A stretch of 64,000 nt of DNA, from the NCBI GenBank assembly GCA_022494885.1, contig JAGVSM010001329.1, forward strand, positions 1 through 64,000, in the 5' to 3' direction. The translations under genes and the position numbers were made by a program. Position 1 is the first letter of the stretch; each line of letters begins with the position of its first letter. The DNA is from Micrasema longulum. Lineage: Eukaryota; Arthropoda; Insecta; Trichoptera; Brachycentridae. The notes beneath the pieces are model-generated. The model did no database searches and was not told the origin of the DNA. It worked only from the letters and a program-made list of their open reading frames with translations. Shown here one piece after another: positions 55,120 through 64,000 of this stretch.

Positions 55120-55735
55120 CCTGTCTTGACCCCGGTAAACCTCTATAATAATGAGCAGAGCATCGAGAAAGTTAACAGCTTTAAATACTTGGGAGTTCAC
55201 AAAACTGAGAATGGTATCATGCTAAAAGAACTCGCAACCCGCTTGGGAATTGCTGGAGCAACTTAACAACAAGCTGGTTCTAGTTTTTACTCGGTCAAAA
55301 CGAGATGCTGATTATTTAACTCTCGTATAGTGCCAGTACTCTTACGGATATGGGTAAGAATCTTGGCACCTTACCGAAATTTAAAACTTCTGAGTTTTAA
55401 GAGTAAGGTGGTTTGATTTTATAATTAACATTAAAGTCCGAGAACAAACGCAGCAGTCTACTATAACAAGCGTTTTGAGGATGCGGCGGTCGGCCTGGTT
55501 TGAACACGCTGGTGCTACGCATGCCTCAGGAGATCCTTAACCCAAGTTACCACAATTACGGGCTCCCGCCGTCTTAGAAGGCCATCGATAACAATCTTTC
55601 GGCTTTATTCGGCGGAACTAAGGGACGTGGGAGGAGGCGAGGGTGTTAGCTGGCGATAGGGTCTCTTGGAGGCGTCTTATGATGTCCACACACTCCAGTT
55701 AGAGAGCTGATGTGGAAAAAAGAAGACAAATACAT
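55120..55735 (+). pseudogene. RTE-like LINE relic, copy 2
   Basis: It reads NNEQSIEKVNSFKYLGVHK in one frame (the FKYLG motif near the RT palm end) and then a decayed thumb region. A stretch at 55,430-55,735 is parallel to 25,270-25,600 (AGAACAAACGCAGCAGTCTA, AACAATCTTTCGGCTTTATT, GGAGGAGGCGAGGGTG). Confidence 0.7.
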
Positions 55736-55739
55736 TGAT

Positions 55740-57735
55740 AGAATGTAACAATTTGACCAACTTGAAAAGAGCCGCACCAAGAGCCGCAACTTGTAAAAGA
55801 ACGGCACCTTTCTTCTCAGAATTTCCCCTTAGCTTTGCCAAGCGCTGTATAAAACAAAATACGCAGCGGCGTTGGGAGGATCATTATCGCGCTTCTTTAC
55901 AGGTAAAATGTTTTTCCCAACTCTGGCTGATGCAGCAAACTTCCATCGTCATCACGAAAGTACTTTCAAAACGACCCAAATCTTTACCGGACAAGGAGCT
56001 ATACTTATATAGATTTAAATGAAGGAATGATAACTTTTGTCCATGCGATGATATTTCTTCACAGAGTATCGAACATCTGTAATTTAAGTGATCATTTTTC
56101 AGTTTACAACGCCATAATCTTGAAGCCGAATGCAGGAAAGATGGAATATCTTTAACAGATATTCACATTGTCGTTAAAAGTAGTTATCACGCGCCTTTGT
56201 TCTTAGACTTAAAATGGTGATTGAACTCATAAAGGTAATAAACCAAAATCAGTGAGCAAAAATCCCATTTCTAAGATAAAAAATAACGGAATTTTCCGAG
56301 TACCTTAGCCTTGTATTAAGGCTATTAAATACAGGGGTCCAAACATACATAAAAAAAAACAATTCTACCATTAGTTCTTTTATGTTGATTTTCCCTTTAA
56401 TTGTTTCACCAATTTTTGCAACCATTTTCATCATTTTCGCAACCTCGCCAATCATCAAATATTATCTTCCCCTTCACACCTTCGAGCACACTTGAACTAC
56501 TTAAAAAGCTAAATTGATAACGGGACATTTCTTTTTGGCCAAAATTATTTTTTCTTTTTACGTTCATAGCACGCTTTGGTGGATTGAATCAATTAAAGCC
56601 GCGATAATTGTGTTATGAAACCATTTCATTGATAACGATAATTACACAATGAAAATTCTACTCGTGGTTTGAAATGTAAACTATTGCAATAATTTATTTT
56701 CCACGTAACAATTGTGCCCATGTAACGCTGAATGATTTAGTGGCAGCTAGCCAAATACATTACATTTTTGGCAAGACCATTGAATGGAAAGGAAATTATG
56801 GGTCAGCTAGAATAAAACAGAGTAATTGCAACCAATCACAACATGAGATACATCTTTGTTCTAGTGACGAGAGAAACAAGAATAGAGAAAAGATTGAAAC
56901 AGTTAGCGGTTCCGAAAATGATAGTAGTCTTCTCAAAAGTAGTAAGTGAAAGACAGCACGCTTTAACTTCAGCCAACACCCGTTTTTTTTATGTATTGTT
57001 AGCAGATAGCCGCGTGAATTTTCAACTGAGACAAGTTCGTTTTGTAACGTTTTATCAAAACATTTTCTGTAAAGATGTGTACTGTATGTTTTTTGCTAAA
57101 TAAATAAGTCGATCGTTTGTTTCGAAAGCTTATTGAATTTATAAATTAACAACAGATACATTGATTTACTGGAATAATTAAAATATACGGTGGCTACCTT
57201 TGCACGAGCCAATTCAAGGAGATTTAAACTTAACAAGAAAAATCGGAGACGAGTGAATTACACACTGTGTAACATTCGATCGGCCGATTGATTTACATTG
57301 CGATATTTGTGAAAAATCACCTCAAGGGCAGTTAACATTTCTATCCTTAAAGTAAGATTCTAACAAACCTATCATGCATAATATTCATATGTTTTTTAAA
57401 TTTGAGGGTATGAGAGTAATCTAATGACGTGTCGATAATTCGCAAGTGTGAAAGGAATTGGTTCCAGGCAGAGGTACCGGCTTCTGCAAAATCATGACCT
57501 CCGAACCTAGTGTTTGAGTAGCGCCGGAGTCCGACAAGTTTTCCTCTGCCTGAATCAAGTGCTGATTTATGAGTAGATTTTACTTGACATATATTTTCCG
57601 TATTACAGAAGTCCGATTAATATCTTGGAGCCATTCCATAAAGGGATTTGAATACTGTCACAGCTTATACAAATCTCAAAGATGTAAGATTACTTTGGTA
57701 GTTTTCTTAGCACCATTTTGTGGGTTAACCTGCCC
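55740..57735. other. unassigned stretch
   Basis: Frames of 70-95 codons exist (55,735-56,022, 56,740-56,949, 56,843-57,103) but none has a recognised domain. A short inverted pair CAGGCAGAGG / CCTCTGCCTG lies at about 57,468 and 57,543. Confidence 0.35.
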
Positions 57736-58734
57736 TCCTAGGTCAGTGGTCGGCAAACCGCGGCTCGCGAGCCGCATATGGCTCTTTAGACACTTGAGTG
57801 CGGATCACACAAGTTTCAATCTTCGCTTATTTTGTCAACGGGTCCTAAAGAAGAACTTTTAGGATTATTGCCACTGAAAGGTCAAACACGTGGCGAGGAT
57901 ATTACAAACGCTGTCGTTAATTAAATGGACAGAGAAACACCATCTTACACTCGATAAAATCGTTTCGATTTCAACAGATGGGACTAAAAGTGTGACCGGA
58001 AAGAGAAAAGGTTCTGTTTTTATCATCACGAGATACTTGTTTATCGTTGCATTAATCACCAAGAAGCGCTTTGTGCGAAGACATCTCCAGAAGAAATGCA
58101 ATATTTTGGAATTGGTAATCAAGATTGTCAACACTGTTTGGTTAGCTCAATGCCTCTCAGGTATTGTACACTGATAACAGAGGGAATACGAGTTTAGTGG
58201 ACTGTATGGAAATTGTTACTCACTTTAAGAGATCTTCCGATTGTTTCTTATATGGAGCACTTCACTATTGTTGCAGCACGGATACCGGTCTCGTGTAAAA
58301 ATGACGAACTGTATAATTTAGCCTGTTTGTAAAACACTAACTTCGCTTTGTACAAAATATGCTGACGCAGTATATGATAAAGATTTATCAGAGGGACAAC
58401 TTTTCACATGTGACTTGCTCACAGACGGTAGAAGCACAAGAGTTTGAAATAGGAAGGATTTGCGAAGGAACGGGACATTTACAGTCTTATATGAGTTGCC
58501 AGTATAGAAAATACAAATTCAGTACGTAACAAACACAATTGGTCAATTATCACAAATTCAAAGAATTTTTAGTTAAAAGAGAATACGCAAATCTTCTACC
58601 ACATAACAAGGTCCGTTGGCTTTGAGGAAACCTTTTTATACGAAATAAATTTGGCTCGCAAAAGAAATCTTAATTCCTGTACCGCTGATCTCTGGATCTT
58701 TTGACTAATGAGTTTGCCGAACACTGTCCTAGGT
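57736..58734 (+). mobile_element. hAT DNA transposon relic with 8-bp target duplication
   Basis: Perfect TCCTAGGT at 57,736-57,743 and 58,727-58,734 flank CAGTGGTCGGCAAACCGCGG at the left and TTTGCCGAACACTG at the right. These are inverted ends of the hAT type (8-bp duplication, CAGTG terminus). The 983-bp interior keeps only a fragment of the transposase. Confidence 0.85.
57860..58170 (+). pseudogene. hAT transposase fragment
   Basis: In two frames: LLPLKGQTRGEDI, then KWTEKHHLTLDKIVSISTDG with TKSVTGKRKGSVFI, then a shifted stretch with HQEALCAK and EEMQ. This is the catalytic-region start of hAT transposases (the STDGAxSMxG block) of the kind also found in vertebrate ZBED-like genes. It is frame-shifted and far shorter than the usual 550-600 residues. 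Confidence 0.8.
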
Positions 58735-60570
58735 CAAAGAAGTGCTCTTAAATTGTTAAGATTTTCAAGTACGTCGGCATTATTTTTTGCGTTCAACAGT
58801 TAGAATAGAGAATAGTGGTCGAAACACAATACTGTTTTTAGTTTTGTAACTCGTACCACGTGCCACTTAATGGAGCGTACTAAATACTGAAAACACATTA
58901 TTATGAAAATAGCTACGAATTGTTTCAAAGTTTGTTCATTGCTTGTTAATTGCAACTCGTGGTGGCGGGCGTGCTATAAACTCGCGGCGGTCGCGGTCTA
59001 GCGCCGTTGTGTTCGTGTTGTCCGTACTAGCGGGCCGAAGCAGCCGCAGGTGAACTTGTTAGAATTTATCACCAAGATCGCAAGTTAACACAGACACGTG
59101 TGATTCACCCGAGATATAACTTTTCGACAGCATTCGTTCTACTTTCAGAGTAATCAAATGAATTCACAATTATTTGTAAATTATTAACTGCGTAATGAAC
59201 TAATTTTTAGAATATAGATCCAGAACACGATGGTAGCGATGTACAAAATAATTCAAGTTCATTAATATTTATTCGCAAACCAGTGCATAGGGAACGAAGC
59301 TTAAAGTTATTGTTTCCTAAGAGAGCGGTGCTGTCATCTAGTGGCCGTCATGTAGCGGCGCACGACGCCACTAAAACGTTATCTATACGTTGAGCGTTGA
59401 TTATGAGCAGAACGTCAAACATCGGTGCCGCCATTTACAAGACGGCCGTCATAACGGTACAAACAGTCTTTGGACGGTTTTTGTCGTGTGGCAGTGAAAT
59501 TAAATAATAAAACATTCTACAGTAATACAACAAGAAAATCATAAGTATTGTTTCATACAGCTGGGCAAAGTGAACAAAAAACTGTATATATTATGAAATA
59601 CATGAATAAATAAATAAAGTTACCATTCACCATCATTGAAAAAGTTCAAAAGGTTCGTTCTATGGGAACAATACCCTACACTAAATATATCCGATACGTG
59701 TGAATAGTATTGCCGAGTTCATGATGTCTGTTAAATACGGCATTACAAGTATACACTGTCCGTGAATTCTCGCTGCAAAACAGTGGCACCTATCTAGTCA
59801 TTCTTCCAGGCACCCTGAAGTTAATGAGAGATAACAGTTCAGGGCAATCCCTTATTGAATTTACAATTTTGAATAAATTTAAAAGATCGATAATTTTTTC
59901 TATCGTTAAGTTTTAACGAATTTAATGTTTTTAGTAAAAACTTTACTCCTCTAGACACCGTTAAGACGGCCGTCTTAAAATCCACCGCATCACGGTATTT
60001 TACGGCCGCTTGATAATGGCACCGCTTTCATAGGAAAATGTCGCTTAATCCAAGCCGCGTTAATATTATTAATACACGAGGCAAAAACAATTTTAAGCAG
60101 TATTTTTAAAACATAATTATTTAATATATAGCGTTTTGCTGACCTTGAGTAAGTCGCAATTTTACACTACTTGGCAACAGCGAGCATGCGAGTAAAAAAG
60201 ATTTTGATAAAAGAGATTTATAACGTTACGATTAGCTAGGTGGATTTATCGTTTCTTTTACACGCTACGGGTGTGTGGCCTTAACATAAAAAATCCTAGA
60301 GAAAACAGAAAATGTATATTTCGTTTAACAGAAGTTTTGTACCATAAAATATGTAGTCTGTGTCCAGGCGGATGAACGAAAAAGTTCAGTGCTATGGGAA
60401 ATAGGATAAAACAAATGTATTCTTACACGTGGTAACCATTAGAGCATTTTGATAACCCAGGGAAATAACTCAAAATCTTAAATTTGGAGTTAATGATGCT
60501 AGATGGTATAGAAACACCCCCTTTCCATATTTTAAAAGGAAAACAAGCCAAATTTTACTGGGGAACAGTA
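58735..60570. other. unassigned stretch with a GC-rich patch at 58,960-59,055
   Basis: The patch carries GTGCTATAAACTCGCGGCGG and, about 75 bases on, AGCCGCAGGTGAACTTG, which would suit a TATA-like box, a short 5' non-coding exon and a donor site on the plus strand. No open frame supports it. A second GC-richer piece at 59,330-59,470 contains CGCCATTTACAAGACGGCCG. Nothing else could be assigned. Confidence 0.3.
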
Positions 60571-60589
60571 TTTATTTTCAATTTATTTA

Positions 60590-60840
60590 TTTACATACTT
60601 TTGAGACAATTTGAGACATAAGTTCCAACTCCATGGAACTATAAGTCCTGTGTTGAGATGGGACGGGCAATTGGTTGACACAGACACATGAGTATATCAC
60701 CACAAATATAGGATCAGAAACATAAAAAATAATTTGAAAAAAACTTATATATGGTACATCAATATGGTTAACGGTAAACTCAAACATTCGGAAAATCTTC
60801 AAGGAGTTTCCTACTCGAATCTCTCCCACTAAGGAAAATC
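60590..60840 (-). repeat. dispersed repeat shared with 23,230-23,490
   Basis: The reverse complement of the 23,230 block, with an 80-codon open frame on the minus strand (60,829-60,587). T-rich TTTATTTATTTACATAC precedes it, so it is probably a LINE 3' end. Confidence 0.55.
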
Positions 60841-61189
60841 TAGTCTTTAACTCCTTTCTTGTCTATATTTATTACATTATCATTTATGTAAAAAGATCAT
60901 ACATAAATTGTTAAAAAATAAATAAATAAAATATAGTAAAATGAATGCATTTATTTAAAATGAAACACCTTGTTATTCTTACCACATAAGAGTTTAATAT
61001 ATTATAACACAATTAGTGTCAGGTATTCTGAATTACCCATCATCAGGTGTAAATATAAACTTAATATAATAATAAGTGCTTTATTTTAAATAAATTCAAT
61101 TTTTTTTCCATAAAGTAAATAATAAAATAAATGCAGTTAACTCAAAATAATGTATTTTGAGTTATTTCTATAATATTATCGATTTTGTC

Positions 61190-61311
61190 TGGTACCTGAA
61201 GCGTAAGACTGATCATCTTACCCTTGCGTAGCAAAAATGATCAAGATACACTGCGATTGGTGTACCATGCAGTGCCCTACGCGGCATTATTAGGTGCGAA
61301 AAGGGATTTTT
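61190..61311 (+). mobile_element. tRNA-derived SINE, family A, 3' half
   Basis: GGTACCTGAAGCGTAAGACT, AAAATGATCAAGATACACTG, CGATTGGTGTACCATGCAGT, then GGTGCGAAAAGGG. It lacks the tRNA-like head. Confidence 0.75.
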
Positions 61312-61897
61312 TTATATATTTTTTTATTTAATGCACAAAATACACAATTTTACATAGCCACAATTATATGTTTTTTTTATGTCCCGACTTGTTAGAAAAT
61401 TCCGTGTTAAGTCGGGACTCTTCGATATATAAATCAAAAATAGTTATTTACATATTAAAACAATATACAGGTAATCAAAAAAATATGCAAAATAATCAAA
61501 ACAATATACAAAATATACAAAATAATAATAGAAAAATAAAAATAATAAAAATTTATAATACATGTCGAAAATGGAATCAAAAGTTATAAAATAATACGTA
61601 TGACAGTGATGACATACACATATACGATATACGTATATGGATAATAATGAAAACAGCAGCGATGTTTTGCATTTATTCTTTGCATTTATGCATTTATTGC
61701 AATTATGATGATGTGAAAACATTTTTTATATCCAATTTTCCGCAGGTCTGAACTTCTTCAATAGATGCAATAGCAGTGCCCCATGCACATAATTAATTTG
61801 ACTCAATTGCTATTCTCATATCTGACTGGATTCATTAAATTTCACATATAAAACGGCTTTTATAAAAATTGAATCACATGCTGTAATATAACCATTA

Positions 61898-62155
61898 TGT
61901 AACGGCTAATTTCGGGATGGTATTCTCAGGGTTAAGGGCGCATTAAAGTTAAGTAACTCGAGGGGAGTGGTGTGGGCAGAGGGTGTGTTTCGGAGGTAAA
62001 AGAACTCGAGACATTGGAGACCAAAATAACTTCAAATTACTTTGTTTTTCTGTGGTGATTCTCAAAGTAGGGAGCAATTAATTTATAGTATAATGAGTTG
62101 AGTTTCACTTTGAGAGCAATAAAGATTAGAATATACAGGTAAACGCAGATTTACA
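61898..62155 (+). repeat. Gypsy-type LTR (258 bp)
   Basis: It opens TGTAACGGCT and closes GATTTACA, with GAGCAATAAAGATTAG as a polyadenylation signal about 45 bases before the end. The next bases, ATTACGCCGGTTGGTGCCGG followed by CGTGGGATTC, look like the leader and primer-binding area of a Gypsy element. No gag or pol follows in the window, so only the 5' end remains. Confidence 0.6.
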
Positions 62156-62689
62156 ATTACGCCGGTTGGTGCCGGCGTGGGATTCCCCGGTTCGGCCGAC
62201 ACCAGACGACAGTAGGCGCCGCGATTCTAATAGCAGACACACTTTTACGCGTTGTTTTATTCTATTACCGTGTACGCGAGCAGCCTATTGTGTGTGTGAT
62301 TTTTTTTCCGAGTTAGTTTTCGTTTTGTTTTTAAGAAAAATAAAAAGGTATGATTATATTTTTTCTGCTATGATTCTGCAAGAAGGAAGCAATAATCAAA
62401 GCAAATGAAATTGGATGCTTTTTTCCGAAAACTGTGAGAATTTAATTTAGTACCGACGAACTGGTGAGTTAGAATTTACTATAAAAAATTCATCATTTGT
62501 ATCAAGAGATTATTATTTATTTTATATTTAGATTGTTTTGATTGAGCAAATTTTCTGTTCTACAAGATATTGTGTTTGCTTTTATGATGCATACATTATT
62601 TTATTCGATTACAAGCTTTCAAAATGGAACGTCAATTAGACGAAAGTGAGCATTTTCGACTCTTTTTCGAGCAGCTACTACTGTGAAAA

Positions 62690-62985
62690 AGGATACAAAA
62701 AAATTAGAGCGGTTAGTGGGTATTAAAAGGGTTCTCTGAAAAGGAGGTTGAAAGGGAGGTTGGAAAAGTTCTCTCAGATAAACAGGCGAAAATATTGTGA
62801 AGAAGTGATAAGATGTAAATGTTTCTTCTATGCCTGATATTGAGCCAGTGTAGAAGTGTGCGATATTCGGTTATGTGGTCGAATTTACAAAGGTTAAAGA
62901 CATAACGTGTACGAACGTTCTGCATTTGTTCCAACTTATGAAGCAATTCAGAATTATCATTTGGGTAACATACCAGTGGCGAGCG
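62690..62985 (-). pseudogene. non-LTR retrotransposon relic
   Basis: The minus strand reads YPNDNSELLHKLEQMQNVRT, then RYVFNLCKFDHITEYRTLLH and WLNIRHRRNIYILSLLHNIF. This is the thumb region of a LINE RT (LxxxQN...RFIF...H...LxWLxIxxRR pattern). The open frame is 62,946-62,713. Confidence 0.82.
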
Positions 62986-63624
62986 GTGATTTTTTTTATA
63001 TGTAATCTACAAAAAATGTTAATTAATTTGTACCTATAGTACAAATAAGTACATTGTAATAAGTTATATAATTGTGAAGTGCTATTTTTTCTGTGTATCT
63101 GTGAAAATCAACTCAAACAACTATTATTTTTAATTTCGTGATATTTAGCTTTATTTATTAAAAAAATACCACAATGACATTCAGCAGATATTTCCATAAA
63201 GATTGACATGTCAACACGAAGCACTGGCCATTTCCTTTTAAAATGAATAATGCCTAAAACAGTCGCTTCGAACGCCACATGTCCTATGTGTTACAAGGTA
63301 TGTTAACGGTATCATATCACAGAAAAATAGTCCTTCGGAAATAATGTTCGAAATACTAGTTTCCAAATAGAGAATCTCCAAATAATATTTGTAATCCGCA
63401 AGATTGTTTTAGTACTAAAAAACCGCGACTGGGTTAAAGATGTAAATTATAGAATACTCTTTTGTGTGGAGAAATAAGCTTTCGTTTTATTGTTTGTTTA
63501 TTCATTTTGAGGACCTATCATAGTTCCTCAAGGCCGGGAGTATGTTAAGTAAATAACAGCATTTATCGATACTATTCCTGGCCGATTACCTTTCGTTCCG
63601 GTTCTTCCTTTGACCCATCCTTAT

Positions 63625-63931
63625 GGTACCTACCTAACATCAAGATAGAAAATATTAAAAATGAGAAGATTCGGATTTAGAACAAAAACCAAACAACATT
63701 TTTGACTTGACATAAAATCGGATAAAAGGTGGCTGGAATCGTCGCGCGTCGTGGAAAACATTGTTATATTTTACAGTTAATTTTGTGATCCAGTGCCAGA
63801 AATTGAAGAACATTCAGATTATATTAAAGGTAGGTTTCCACTCCATGTTCTTATCCTTTCTCAAATATTTCCCAATTCAACAAAACTGAATGAAATTCGA
63901 ATTTCATTTACAGTCCGCCTTTTCGTTAACA
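63625..63931 (+). repeat. dispersed repeat with exon-like segment, copy 2
   Basis: Partner of 8364-8652. It reads DPVPEIEEHSDYIK before AAAG|GTAGG, and has an intact TTTCATTTACAG acceptor-like site 80 bases later, followed by TCCGCCTTTTCGTTAAC. An in-frame stop lies just upstream of the conserved piece. Confidence 0.6.
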
Positions 63932-64000
63932 ATCGGCTAGTTTCATCGTTCATCGAGAACGAACTGGGCGCAAATATATATTTTTTTTGTTGGAAGATAT

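Noticed and set aside
1..64000. Prokaryotic operons, CRISPR arrays, rRNA or phage genes
   Set aside because: There are no direct repeats with regular spacers, no clustered same-strand genes with ribosome sites, and all recognisable genes are eukaryotic mobile elements or a GPCR.

Overview
This window looks like animal, most probably insect and likely lepidopteran, nuclear DNA. It is AT-rich and poor in genes, and it is packed with eukaryotic transposable elements. The lepidopteran guess is an inference. It rests on the kind of Jockey/CR1-like reverse transcriptase remnants present, on a BEL/Pao element, and on short dispersed motifs near 13,530 and 42,530 (a CCCCTACGGGGA-type block beside GGCGTGATGG) that resemble common lepidopteran interspersed repeats. 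There is no prokaryotic feature, no CRISPR array, no rRNA and no intact tRNA gene.

Layout. Positions 1-6381 hold a young BEL/Pao LTR retrotransposon on the minus strand. One LTR is complete (5517-6381) and the other is cut by the window edge (1-224). The gag-protease-RT-RNase H frame and the integrase frame are both long and open, but a one-base shift separates them. From 6.4 to 34 kb there is a graveyard of 5'-truncated non-LTR retrotransposons on both strands, tRNA-derived SINEs of at least two families, a multi-copy 280-290 bp terminal-inverted-repeat element with CAACAG ends, foldback elements, a probable solo LTR, and Penelope-like fragments. The only convincing host gene is at 34,929-36,462 on the minus strand. 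It is the GC-rich last coding exon of a rhodopsin-family orphan GPCR carrying TM2-TM7, with its acceptor site visible and TM1 on an exon I could not find. From 36.5 to 64 kb the mobile-element landscape resumes: foldbacks, a MITE, more LINE 3' ends, an old transposase-like gene, a 104-bp minisatellite, a hAT relic with a perfect 8-bp target duplication, and a Gypsy-type LTR with leader.

The most interesting signal is a family of hammerhead-ribozyme-like motifs at four loci (19,672-19,712, 23,968-24,010, 33,797-33,837 and 39,204-39,245), plus a decayed fifth near 14,373. They share a CUGANRAU-type core. Stem I and stem II differ in sequence but still pair, and stem III is tiny and nearly self-complementary. 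One lies in a Penelope-like element that is inserted, with a 12-bp target duplication, into an older LINE. Ribozymes of this kind are known from Penelope-like elements, so the class is not new. The several dispersed copies, two of them outside any recognisable Penelope coding sequence, deserve a check.

Most intergenic stretches (for example 28.8-33.7 kb, 50.8-53.1 kb and 58.7-60.5 kb) show nothing I can assign. All calls come from reading motifs and repeats by eye. Element boundaries are approximate except where target duplications or LTR termini are stated.
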